A stretch of 64,000 nucleotides of DNA, from NCBI RefSeq assembly GCF_002104335.1, contig NZ_CP020867.1, positions 1,587,206-1,651,205 on the forward strand. Reading direction: 5' to 3'. Position numbers and translations under genes: made by a program. This DNA is from Campylobacter cuniculorum DSM 23162 = LMG 24588 (GTDB lineage Bacteria; Campylobacterota; Campylobacteria; Campylobacterales; Campylobacteraceae). Positions 1-7,016 of the stretch are shown here, piece after piece (position 1 is the stretch's first letter; each line of letters starts with the position of its first letter). Under the pieces are notes generated by a model. The model was not told the DNA's origin and did no database searches. It was given only the letters and a program-made list of their open reading frames with translations.

Positions 1-134
1 AAAATTTATACCCTATAAAATTTCTAAAATAACATTTAAAAAGAATAAATCTCATATCTGTTTTAAAAATTTTTCAAATCTTTCCAAGTCATTTAAGCTT
101 ATTTTTTAGTTTTTTATCTTAGAATTAGAGTTTT

Positions 135-140
135 TATAAT
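135..140 (+). promoter_or_regulatory. -10 box of the tRNA-Ala/tRNA-Ile unit
   Basis: A perfect TATAAT lies 10 bases before the first base of tRNA-Ala, downstream of T-rich DNA as is usual for Campylobacter sigma-70 promoters. The spacing puts transcription start at or next to the tRNA 5' end. The tRNA pair therefore appears to have its own promoter rather than being cut out of an rRNA spacer. Confidence 0.65.
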
Positions 141-150
141 ATACCCAAAA

Positions 151-226
151 GGGGAATTAGCTCAGCTGGGAGAGCGCCTGCTTTGCACGCAGGAGGTCAG
201 CGGTTCGATCCCGCTATTCTCCACCA
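151..226 (+). tRNA. tRNA-Ala (UGC)
   Basis: The 76-nt cloverleaf has a 7-bp acceptor stem (GGGGAAU with AUUCUCC, one G-U pair), the D-arm core AGCTCAGCTGGGAGAGC, anticodon TGC at 184-186, a GGTTCGATCC T-arm and an encoded CCA end. It lies 30 bases before tRNA-Ile. In most bacteria this Ala-Ile pair sits between 16S and 23S rRNA. Neither rRNA is visible on either side here. Confidence 0.97.
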
Positions 227-256
227 TAATTAAATTTTCATCTTTTAAATTCCAAA

Positions 257-333
257 GGGACTATAGCTCAGCTGGTTAGAGTGCACCCCTGATAAGGGTG
301 AGGTCACAAGTTCAAGTCTTGTTAGTCCCACCA
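257..333 (+). tRNA. tRNA-Ile (GAU)
   Basis: The 77-nt cloverleaf starts GGGACTA and closes with TAGTCCC plus A and an encoded CCA. The anticodon GAT is at 291-293 within stem CACCC/GGGTG, and the T-arm is intact. It is probably co-transcribed with the tRNA-Ala just upstream. What follows is a structured leader and a dicarboxylate transporter gene, not 23S rRNA. Confidence 0.97.
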
Positions 334-364
334 TATATTTTATTAGTGTATTGTCTGTTAATGT

Positions 365-474
365 TTGAGTTAAATGTTTTATTATTTAATCTTTAAAAAC
401 ATCAAAAAAATATCAAAGTATTTTTAAAGATTAAATTTGATTGAGTTTTTTGGTGGTTAAAGTATTTAACTCAA
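365..474 (+). repeat. Nested inverted repeats in the dcuC leader
   Basis: Two perfect inverted repeats are nested. The outer arms are 365-375 (TTGAGTTAAAT) and 464-474 (ATTTAACTCAA). The inner 16-bp arms are 384-399 and 421-436. As RNA this would be a long two-tier hairpin ending just before the GAGGAG ribosome binding site of the downstream transporter. It could terminate the tRNA transcript (TTTTTT follows the inner stem at 445-451) or regulate dcuC translation. I recognise no known RNA family. Confidence 0.55.
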
Positions 475-488
475 TTGAGGAGATTTAA

Positions 489-1934
489 ATGAGCGTTGTT
501 TTTACTCTTTTGGCGGTTTTTATCGTTGGGTATTATGTCTTTAAAAAATACAATCCGATTTTTCTTTTACTTTTTAGCGGTTTGGTTTTAATCATCTTTG
601 CCTTTTATTTTAATGGCACGCAAATTCCCAATTCAAAATTCCCGCACGATAGCTTCTTAAATGTTTTTCTTTCAAGCTTTGATTTTATCACTCAAACTTT
701 TAAAAAAGAACTCGCAGGAGTTGGGCTTATCATAATGAGTGTTGCAGGTTTTGCAGCCTATATGAAACACATCAATGCTTCAGCCAAACTCGCATTTTTA
801 GCTAACAAACCCTTAGGAAAAATAAAAAATAAATATCTTATCTTAAGCGGAACCTTCGTTGTAGGAATGGCTTTAAAAATCGTAATTTCAAGTTATGCGG
901 GTTTGCTCTTGCTTCTTTTAGCCTGTATTTATCCTGTATTACTTGCCTTAAAAATTCGCCCCATCACTGCTGTTTGTGTGCTTTCTTTAATCGCTCTTGA
1001 TTATGGACCTAAAGATGGAAATTCTATCAATATGGCGGACATGGTTGGACAAAAAGATAATGTTGTCGGGCTTTTTTTAAATTTTCAACTCTACAGCGTT
1101 CTTGCTTATGTGCTTGTCATAGCCCTTTTAATTCCATTTTATTTCGCTTGGATAGATAAGAAAGATAGAATCAAAGGTGTTTTAAATGATGAAGTGCAAA
1201 CTTTAGAAATCATTGACCCTAAATGCCCTACTTTCTATATTTTATTTCCTTGGTTGCCTGTGGTGTTTTTATTTGCCACTTATTTTTTAGGAATCAAACT
1301 TGATGTTGTCAGTGCGAATTTTATAAGCATCACTCTTGTTTTTATCATAGAATTTATAAGACACAAAGACGCAAAAAAACTTGGTGAAGATATGATGGTG
1401 ATTTTTAGGGCTATGGCTGAAATTTTTATCAGTGTTGTCAGTATCATTATTGCTGCGGGAGTTTTTGCTCAAGGCATTAAGGCTTTAGGGGGATTAGACC
1501 TTTTAACGCAAGGGGTTTTATATTTTAGCAAAGAGGGTGAATTTGCTTGGTTTGCGGTGCTTTTAAGTATTAGTGTTTTAAGCTTTTTGGTGTATTTTGT
1601 TACTATCATTATGGGAAGTGGAATAGCAGCCTTTAGTGCCTTTGGAAAACTTGCTCCGGATATTGCTGCAAAGCTTGGAGTGGCTCCTATCACTTTGGTT
1701 TTGCCTATTGAAATCGCTTCTTGTTTAGGACGTGCCGCCTCGCCGATTGCGGGTGGAATTTTAGCTCTGGCAGGTTTTGCAAAAGTTTCACCTATGGATA
1801 TTATTAAAAGGACAACCCCGCTTTTGCTTATTGCTATGATAATAAACATTTTCGTAGCTTTCTATCTTGCTAAGACACATGCCTATGTGGAACAAGCTAA
1901 AACTGAAGTCATTCAAACAAAGGTAAAGATTTAA
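489..1934 (+). CDS. dcuC: DcuC-family C4-dicarboxylate transporter
   Basis: This 481-aa, highly hydrophobic protein has about a dozen predicted membrane segments and the general layout of the DcuC family, which moves fumarate, succinate and other C4-dicarboxylates across the inner membrane during anaerobic or low-oxygen growth. Conserved-looking polar stretches lie between helices, including LDYGPKDGNSINMADMVG near residue 170 and an SCLGRAASPIAGG loop near 415. The ATG at 489 follows a good GAGGAG site. It stands alone behind a hairpin leader and converges with queC. The exact substrate cannot be read from sequence. Confidence 0.8.
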   Translation: MSVVFTLLAVFIVGYYVFKKYNPIFLLLFSGLVLIIFAFYFNGTQIPNSKFPHDSFLNVFLSSFDFITQTFKKELAGVGLIIMSVAGFAAYMKHINASAKLAFLANKPLGKIKNKYLILSGTFVVGMALKIVISSYAGLLLLLLACIYPVLLALKIRPITAVCVLSLIALDYGPKDGNSINMADMVGQKDNVVGLFLNFQLYSVLAYVLVIALLIPFYFAWIDKKDRIKGVLNDEVQTLEIIDPKCPTFYILFPWLPVVFLFATYFLGIKLDVVSANFISITLVFIIEFIRHKDAKKLGEDMMVIFRAMAEIFISVVSIIIAAGVFAQGIKALGGLDLLTQGVLYFSKEGEFAWFAVLLSISVLSFLVYFVTIIMGSGIAAFSAFGKLAPDIAAKLGVAPITLVLPIEIASCLGRAASPIAGGILALAGFAKVSPMDIIKRTTPLLLIAMIINIFVAFYLAKTHAYVEQAKTEVIQTKVKI

Positions 1935-1953
1935 CTATAAAGAATTTATTTGC

Positions 1954-2059
1954 GGTATTTTTATATTGACTAAAAAATTTCTAACGACACTTTAAATTTT
2001 TTTAAACTTAAAGTATCATTTCCAAAATTTTTAAAATGAGAGCTTTTTATAAAAATACC
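1954..2059. repeat. Separated inverted repeat between dcuC and queC
   Basis: GGTATTTTTATA (1954-1965) is matched exactly by TATAAAAATACC (2048-2059). A second inverted pair, ACTTTAA/TTAAAGT (1989-1995 and 2008-2014), lies inside it. The region separates two convergent genes and probably serves as a bidirectional terminator. The stems are A/T-rich and there is no strong U-tract. Confidence 0.35.
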
Positions 2060-2067
2060 CAAATAAC

Positions 2068-2736
2068 TTATATTTTATAAGCAATTTTATCTTTAAATCC
2101 TGCTTGTTTAAAGCCTTTTAAACGCAATAAACAGCTATCACATTCTCCACAAGCTAAATCATTATTCTCATAACAAGACCAAGTAAGCTCCAAAGGCACT
2201 TTTTCTTTTAAGGCGAGTGAAACGATATCCTTTTTTTTGAATTTGATAAGAGGGGTTTGGATAGAAATTTTATGCTTGATGGCTGTGCCTTGATTGATGA
2301 ATTTTTGAGCTTTTTTAATGAATTTTTTAGTGCAATCAGGATAATTGCTTCCATCTTCTTCAACGACACCGATAAAAATGCTTTGACATTTTTCTTTTTC
2401 AGCCAAAGCCCCTGCGATACTTAAAAAAATTCCATTGCGAAAGGGGACATAAGTGATAGGAAATTCATTTTGACCAAGCTCATTTTTAGGGATAGGAATT
2501 TTTGTGTCTGTCAAGGCATTTGCACCGATATTTTCAATCAAATCTGTGTTTAAAATATAGGATTTATAAACCCCCAAATCCTTGCAAATTTTTTCAAAGC
2601 ATTCTTTTTCTTTAAGCTGTGTTCTTTGTCTGTAATCAAAATGCAAAGCAATGATTTTAAAGCCTTGTTTTTTAGCCAAATACGCACACAAAGTGCTGTC
2701 CATTCCGCCACTCATAATGCAAAGTGCTCTCTTCAT
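2068..2736 (-). CDS. queC: 7-cyano-7-deazaguanine synthase QueC
   Basis: QueC converts 7-carboxy-7-deazaguanine to preQ0 using ATP and ammonia, a step in making the queuosine tRNA modification. The 222-aa protein opens with the ATP-pyrophosphatase P-loop SGGMDST at residues 9-15. It ends with the zinc-binding cysteine cluster [16 protein letters not shown]. Length is normal for the family. AAAGGATAAAA precedes the ATG. It is transcribed alone, divergently from the HD-domain gene. Confidence 0.95.
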   Translation of the reverse strand: MKRALCIMSGGMDSTLCAYLAKKQGFKIIALHFDYRQRTQLKEKECFEKICKDLGVYKSYILNTDLIENIGANALTDTKIPIPKNELGQNEFPITYVPFRNGIFLSIAGALAEKEKCQSIFIGVVEEDGSNYPDCTKKFIKKAQKFINQGTAIKHKISIQTPLIKFKKKDIVSLALKEKVPLELTWSCYENNDLACGECDSCLLRLKGFKQAGFKDKIAYKI

Positions 2737-2810
2737 TTTTATCCTTTATCAAAATTAAATTTCATAGTATAACAAAACTTATTCATTTTTTAGCTTTTTG
2801 CAAAAAGTTA

Positions 2811-2819
2811 TGCTAAAAT
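2811..2819 (+). promoter_or_regulatory. Extended -10 promoter of the HD-domain gene
   Basis: The element TGCTAAAAT has the TGN extension directly before a TAAAAT hexamer, 22 bases upstream of the start codon. T-rich DNA lies upstream and no -35 is evident, as is usual in Campylobacter. Confidence 0.5.
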
Positions 2820-2841
2820 TCTAAGCAAAAAGGACAGATAA

Positions 2842-4068
2842 ATGATAAGCATTGAACTTATAGAACATATTTTTAAAGCTGCTTCTATCAGCCGTTGGAA
2901 TGATTATCCAAGAATGACAAATTTAGTTGAACTTGACAAACAAGCTCATAAATTCATCATTGCTTATTTCATCGCTAAAATGGAAGAAAATGTTGATATG
3001 AGGGTGATTATTGAGGGTGGAATTTTTGAATTTTTAAGTCGGGTTATGGTGACGGATATTCGTCCTGATGTGTATCATCAAATCGTGCGTCAAAAAAAAG
3101 ATAAGATTAATGCTTGGGTTTTAAATCATATTGGAAGTATGGTAGAAAACATTGACGATGGAGAGTTTTTAAAACGTTTTGAAAATTATTTTAACTCCGA
3201 TGCTTTTAGCAAAGAAAGATTGATTTTAAAAGCTGCTTCTTATTTTGCGACAAGATGGGAATTTAACATAGTCTATCAAACTTCAACTTTTTTGAGTGAT
3301 ATTGATGAGATTAAGGCTAAGGTTGAGGAGGAGCTTGAGGATTATTATGAGCTTATAGGTGCAAGAAAGATTGCTTTGAATCAAAAAATTGCTAAAATTA
3401 TAGATTTAAGCGGACGCCTTCGTTTTCAAAAACGTTGGGCACAAACGCCAAGAATTCCAGAAACTGCGGTTTTAGGACATATGCTTGTGGTGGCTATTTT
3501 AGGATATTTTTATTCTCTTAAAATCAAGGCTTGTGATAAAAGATTAGAAAATAATTTTTATTGTGCCTTGTTTCACGATTTGCCAGAAAGTCTTACAAGG
3601 GATATTATAAGTCCTGTCAAATATGGCATAGAAGGACTTGATGAGATTATCAATGAATACGAAATAAAACTTATCAATGATAAAATTTTACCCTTCATTC
3701 CCGAAAAATTTAAGACAGAATTTTCTTATATTTTAGGTATGAGAGAGGACAGAAATAAAATGGGACATTTTATAAAAAATGAATTTGAAAATCGCACATT
3801 TAAAAATGCAAACATAGAGCTTTGTAGCGGAAGTTTGAACGCCTTTAATTTCGATGAATTTGGAGCGATTGATGGCAAAGCCTTGAAGTATTGCGACAAG
3901 CTTGCAGCTTTCATAGAAGCTGGACTTTCTATAAGCTATGGGGTTAAATCTAAAGAGCTTGAAAGTGGCTTTATGGATATGTTTAATTTTTTTAAACAAA
4001 ACAAAACCATAGATGGAGTGAATTTCTTTGAACTTTGCGAAGCTTTAAGAAATGAGCTCAAAATTTAA
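2842..4068 (+). CDS. HD-domain protein (YfbR-like nucleotidase/phosphohydrolase family)
   Basis: This 408-aa soluble protein carries an HD metal-phosphohydrolase signature: a candidate His at 213 (LGHML), the HD pair at 245-246 (ALFHDLPES) and an Asp at 254, followed by ISPVKYG. A first region of about 170 residues may be a second, degenerate copy of the fold. Relatives hydrolyse nucleotide monophosphates or signalling nucleotides, but the substrate here is unknown. AAAAAGGACAG precedes the ATG. The gene ends two bases before the SRP RNA on the opposite strand. Confidence 0.75.
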   Translation: MISIELIEHIFKAASISRWNDYPRMTNLVELDKQAHKFIIAYFIAKMEENVDMRVIIEGGIFEFLSRVMVTDIRPDVYHQIVRQKKDKINAWVLNHIGSMVENIDDGEFLKRFENYFNSDAFSKERLILKAASYFATRWEFNIVYQTSTFLSDIDEIKAKVEEELEDYYELIGARKIALNQKIAKIIDLSGRLRFQKRWAQTPRIPETAVLGHMLVVAILGYFYSLKIKACDKRLENNFYCALFHDLPESLTRDIISPVKYGIEGLDEIINEYEIKLINDKILPFIPEKFKTEFSYILGMREDRNKMGHFIKNEFENRTFKNANIELCSGSLNAFNFDEFGAIDGKALKYCDKLAAFIEAGLSISYGVKSKELESGFMDMFNFFKQNKTIDGVNFFELCEALRNELKI

Positions 4069-4070
4069 AA

Positions 4071-4174
4071 CCCTCTCCCAGATGACTGTGGCACACATTA
4101 AATTTAAGTACTCTGCTGTGTTCCCACCCTGAAGTGCTGCTTAAAAATATTGTTGCACAGGTCCGAGAAAAGGC
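4071..4174 (-). ncRNA. ffs: Signal recognition particle RNA (small bacterial 4.5S type)
   Basis: The minus strand carries the SRP domain IV signature UCAGG-GUG-GGAA-CAC-AGCAG. This is a GGAA tetraloop on a 3-bp stem flanked by the asymmetric loop that binds Ffh (plus-strand 4113-4131). The ends pair as a closing helix, CCUUUUCUC near 4173 with GGGAGAGGG near 4071, continued by CUGUG/CACAG. Size, about 104 nt, fits the 4.5S class. A TATAAT lies 6-7 bases before the inferred 5' end, and UUUU follows the 3' end. End coordinates are within a few bases. Confidence 0.9.
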
Positions 4175-4180
4175 AAGAGT

Positions 4181-4186
4181 ATTATA
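4181..4186 (-). promoter_or_regulatory. -10 box of the SRP RNA gene
   Basis: On the minus strand this is a perfect TATAAT, 6 bases before the inferred 5' end of the SRP RNA. The spacing matches a sigma-70 transcription start at about 4174. Confidence 0.65.
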
Positions 4187-4401
4187 ATCAAAAAAGCTTT
4201 AAAAAGCCTTGAGAATTTAAGAAATTTCCATTAAAATTTTTTGTGTGATTGAAATTTTATTTTGAGAAAAAATTTTTAATCAATATTTTTAAGATTCATT
4301 TTGAATTTTTTACTTGCAAGATGATTTTATACGTTGCATTGAATATTGCTTTAAGTTTTAAGAGATTTAACACGATTTGATTTATATATAAAATTTATAT
4401 A

Positions 4402-4433
4402 TAAAAAAGTAATGAAATAAAATTTTCATTACT
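4402..4433 (-). terminator. Rho-independent terminator of the 5.7-4.4 kb operon
   Basis: On the minus strand, AGTAATGAAA pairs with TTTCATTACT (arms 4424-4433 and 4408-4417), followed at once by a T-run (4403-4407). It lies 8 bases after the stop of the lipoprotein-like gene and ends that operon. The rest of the gap between this gene and the SRP promoter (4187-4401) is A/T-rich, and I see no gene in it. Confidence 0.75.
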
Positions 4434-4441
4434 TAGGGCAT

Positions 4442-4994
4442 TTAATAATCTAAAATTTCCACATAAACTTGCTTTTTATCATCAGTAAATTGAGCGGCAT
4501 ATGAAATTTGTGTTTCATACACTCCGCCATCAAATAAAACTCCTTTTAAAGAACCTTGTGCATAGTTTTTTCTCATATCATCGGGCATTTGCGGATAGGT
4601 TAATTTCAAACTAGCCTTACAAAAACTCGTTTTTCTGTCATTGCTGTTTTGAGTTATAAAATCATCAAAAGCAACATCAACCACTTCGTTAGCATAATCC
4701 CTTAACTCAAATAAAAAACCCAAATAATTCTTTTTTAACCCAAGCACAGAACTCAAATAATATTTGTAAATTTCGAGTATGTCTCTAGTTTCAAGTATAT
4801 CTCTAACTTCCAAATCTCTTAAATCTGCATTTAAAGTTTGCTCATCTAAACCATATTCAACATAAGCCCATTTATCATCGTCTAAAATACTTTTTAATGT
4901 GAGTGTAACATCAATATCATTGCATTTTGGTTTCATCTCAAAACAACCTAAAAAAAATAAAACCCGTTAAAAAGCTTAAAATATACTTTTTCAT
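4442..4994 (-). pseudogene. Lipoprotein gene with a -1 frameshift at a T8 run (possibly phase-variable)
   Basis: The open frame 4442-4936 encodes 164 aa of no family I recognise and begins, without a good ribosome site, at an internal-looking ATG (MKPKCNDI). A better start lies at 4994, where ATG overlaps the upstream stop as TAATG. From there the frame reads MKKYILSFLTGFIF and hits a stop after the T8 run at 4950-4957. With seven Ts the reading becomes MKKYILSFLTGFIFLGC, a lipoprotein signal peptide with lipobox IFLGC, joined in frame to the long ORF. The intact protein would be a roughly 183-codon outer or inner membrane lipoprotein. The run could be a phase switch, a fixed mutation or a sequencing error. 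Confidence 0.75.
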
Positions 4995-5254
4995 TATGAT
5001 TCTATCATTTCTTTAATGGCTTTTATAAGTTCTTCATTATCGCTGCCCTCTTCTCCTAAAAGACTTTTTAAAAAATTTAAACTAAGTTGTGGCATAAAGA
5101 TTACATAAGCCTTGTTAGGAAAAGCGTTTGCTCTTAATCCTATACAAAATTTTTCATCCTCATTAGTGCATGCTTGACCCACAACGATTTTAAAGCTGTC
5201 TCTTTCATAGATTATTTTAGGTTCTTGTTTAAAAGGTTTATAATTTTCATTCAT
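4994..5254 (-). CDS. Hypothetical protein, 86 aa
   Basis: I do not recognise this small, acidic, soluble protein. It has no signal peptide or membrane segment. It has two cysteines in the central part and ends in an amphipathic helix rich in Glu and Ile. AGAGGATC precedes the ATG. It lies 23 bases downstream of the TM2-domain gene, and its stop overlaps the start of the frameshifted lipoprotein gene (TAATG). The three genes therefore form one translationally coupled operon. The coupling argues that it is a real gene. Confidence 0.7.
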   Translation of the reverse strand: MNENYKPFKQEPKIIYERDSFKIVVGQACTNEDEKFCIGLRANAFPNKAYVIFMPQLSLNFLKSLLGEEGSDNEELIKAIKEMIES

Positions 5255-5277
5255 TTTCTTGATCCTCTAAGATAAAT

Positions 5278-5733
5278 TTATTTTAAAATTTGCATAATTT
5301 TTTCATAATTTTTTTGACGCAATTTTTTACCCACTAAAAACAAATCCACAATCCACCAAACATAAGCAACTATTATCAAACTTGCAGTTATAACATGTAT
5401 GATGTCTGCTAGATTATAACTTCCAAGTGTTAGTGCTGTGGCTGCCATGATTGCAAAGATTATATAAACACCTAAAAACAGCAGACGATATATTCCTAGC
5501 TTTTTATCTCCTATCATAAAACGAGCAACTCCAAAAGCACCAAACATAACATTTCCTACCCAAAAAACAAATGCAGGATTTTTCAAATCAAGCATTGGAA
5601 TTTGTGAGATTGCCTTTTGTTTTTTACTATCGTTTAGTCTTTGAAATTCGGCTTTAATATTTTCTGCAAATATTTCATCTTTTGGCAATTTATCTTTTAG
5701 ATTTGACAGCACCGCATCTATACTTAAACTCAT
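5278..5733 (-). CDS. TM2-domain-like membrane protein
   Basis: This 151-aa protein has about 50 soluble N-terminal residues followed by a region resembling the TM2 domain (FGAFGVARFMIGDKKLGIYR) and about four hydrophobic stretches. The usual GxDRFYxG motif is degenerate: the Asp is replaced by Ala and the Tyr by Met. A canonical TM2 protein with the same layout lies at 16592. Function of such proteins is unknown. GGAG precedes the ATG. It is the first gene of a three-gene operon. Confidence 0.75.
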   Translation of the reverse strand: MSLSIDAVLSNLKDKLPKDEIFAENIKAEFQRLNDSKKQKAISQIPMLDLKNPAFVFWVGNVMFGAFGVARFMIGDKKLGIYRLLFLGVYIIFAIMAATALTLGSYNLADIIHVITASLIIVAYVWWIVDLFLVGKKLRQKNYEKIMQILK

Positions 5734-5796
5734 TTTTAACTCCTTATTTTATAAAAAAATTTCTAAGAATTATTCCATACAATTACTTAAATAATT

Positions 5797-5840
5797 TTGA
5801 AATATTCAATTTATTTATAAAAAATAATTGAATATTTCAA
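5797..5840. repeat. 15-bp perfect inverted repeat in a divergent promoter region
   Basis: The arms TTGAAATATTCAATT (5797-5811) and AATTGAATATTTCAA (5826-5840) match exactly around a 14-base spacer. The element lies between the divergent starts at 5733 and 5903, where a terminator would be out of place. An operator is plausible, perhaps for the small HTH protein encoded just downstream. As RNA it would be a stable hairpin in a leader. Confidence 0.5.
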
Positions 5841-5902
5841 GTGTTTTTTATAAAGAATTGTTGAAGTAGAATTAAAAAAATAAAGAATTTTAAGGATAAA
5901 TA

Positions 5903-6100
5903 GTGATAAAAAAAACCAAACGAGATATGGCGTATTATTTAGATATTGATGTGAGCACCTTATATAATTGGCGTAAGCACAAACCTAATCTTTACCGCAT
6001 TGTTATGCTTGGTTTTAAATTTGATGAACTTTTGGAGCACAGCAAAAAGACTTATGAAGATTTGCTTAATTTGGATAAAGAATTAAAAGAAAAACTTTAA
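5903..6100 (+). CDS. Small helix-turn-helix protein, 65 aa
   Basis: The start is GTG, preceded by TTTTAAGGATAAATA. The protein begins MIKKTKRDMAYYLDIDVSTL and the stretch AYYLDIDVSTLYNWRK looks like the recognition helix of an HTH fold, followed by a Leu/Lys-rich C-terminal helix. It is a likely DNA-binding protein or a truncated phage-type regulator. Target genes are unknown, but a 15-bp inverted repeat lies just upstream. An A8 run at codons 2-5 could shift the frame. Confidence 0.65.
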   Translation: MIKKTKRDMAYYLDIDVSTLYNWRKHKPNLYRIVMLGFKFDELLEHSKKTYEDLLNLDKELKEKL

Positions 6101-6299
6101 AAAATAATATCTATATTTTTATTTTAAAAATTGCATTTTTATCATTGAAATGCTGTTAAATTTTTTAAAAAAATTTCTAGTATTTTAGGCTTTATTATTT
6201 TTATTATTTCATAATTTTTATAAATACTTAAATTCATTAAGCATAAATTTAAGTGATAGAATTTATAATAATTATAATTTTTATCTATAAGGATATATT

Positions 6300-7004
6300 A
6301 TGCAACAAAAATATCAATACATCAGCTGGACAAAAGACTTTAGCATTAACAATATAGAGCTTGATAAACAACACGAGGCAATCATTCAAATTGCTAATGA
6401 TACAGCTTATACCATCCATAAATTAGAGCAAAATCCAAATTCTTTAGAGCTTAAAAAAGAACTTAAGAAAATTACGATGAGATTGTTTCATTATATGAAA
6501 ACTCATTTCACTGATGAGGAAGAATTTATGAAAGATATTGAATTTCCTTTATTTGAAGAACACAGAAAAGCTCATATGGCACTTGCAAATCAAGCCAGAG
6601 AATTATTAAATCATTCTAATGACATTAAACACTTTGCTCAAAAACTTGAAGCCTTAGTGAATGATTTTGTTATAAAACATTTTGCACAAGAGGATATATT
6701 GTTAGCTAATTTTTTAGATAAAGCACTTCACATTAATGAGGTGCATTTTAATTTAGAACAATACATTATGTTAAAAACTTTGCAAAATAAAGACATTTAC
6801 AACGAAAAAACCTATGATTATATTTGCAGTTGTTCTTTAGAAAATATCTATAAGGTCCCAGAAAGCATACACGAGGAGCTTGAAAACTCAAATAAACTCA
6901 TCAAATGTCGTCATTGCGAGAAAGTTTTAGTCTTTCTTAAGGAATTTGATATAAAAGAAAATTATCAAAGCCTAAAAGAACGATTCTTTAGTATCATAAG
7001 TTAA
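6300..7004 (+). CDS. Bacteriohemerythrin-like iron protein with C-terminal cysteine motif
   Basis: This 234-aa protein has an N-terminal hemerythrin domain that would hold a di-iron, oxygen-binding site. The candidate ligands are His25 (LDKQHE), His69 and Glu73 (HFTDEEEF), His88 and His92 (EEHRKAH), and His127 and Asp132 (HFAQED). The remaining 100 residues are unusual: they hold CSC (176-178) and CRHC (203-206), which may bind zinc or iron. AAGGAT precedes the ATG. It corresponds by position to the hemerythrin gene of the C. jejuni flgE region. Its stop overlaps an upstream start of the next gene at the G9 tract. Confidence 0.9.
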   Translation: MQQKYQYISWTKDFSINNIELDKQHEAIIQIANDTAYTIHKLEQNPNSLELKKELKKITMRLFHYMKTHFTDEEEFMKDIEFPLFEEHRKAHMALANQARELLNHSNDIKHFAQKLEALVNDFVIKHFAQEDILLANFLDKALHINEVHFNLEQYIMLKTLQNKDIYNEKTYDYICSCSLENIYKVPESIHEELENSNKLIKCRHCEKVLVFLKEFDIKENYQSLKERFFSIIS

Positions 7005-7005
7005 T

Positions 7006-7014
7006 GGGGGGGGG
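7006..7014 (+). repeat. G9 homopolymer: candidate phase-variation tract
   Basis: Nine consecutive Gs lie directly after ATG at 7004-7006, which overlaps the hemerythrin stop (TAATG). With nine Gs, translation from that ATG gives MGGGYV and stops. With eight it would run on as MGGVMYKAKIL into the FapA-like gene. PolyG tracts of this length are the standard phase-variation element in Campylobacter. Here the tract also supplies the G-rich ribosome site for the ATG at 7017. Confidence 0.85.
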
Positions 7015-7016
7015 TT

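Noticed and set aside
1-150. 3' end of 16S rRNA before tRNA-Ala
   Set aside because: The conserved GGATCACCTCC end is absent, and the DNA is plain A/T-rich with a promoter.
1287-1849. Long open frames opposite dcuC
   Set aside because: They lie wholly inside a well-supported gene, have no ribosome sites and give low-complexity proteins; they are shadows.
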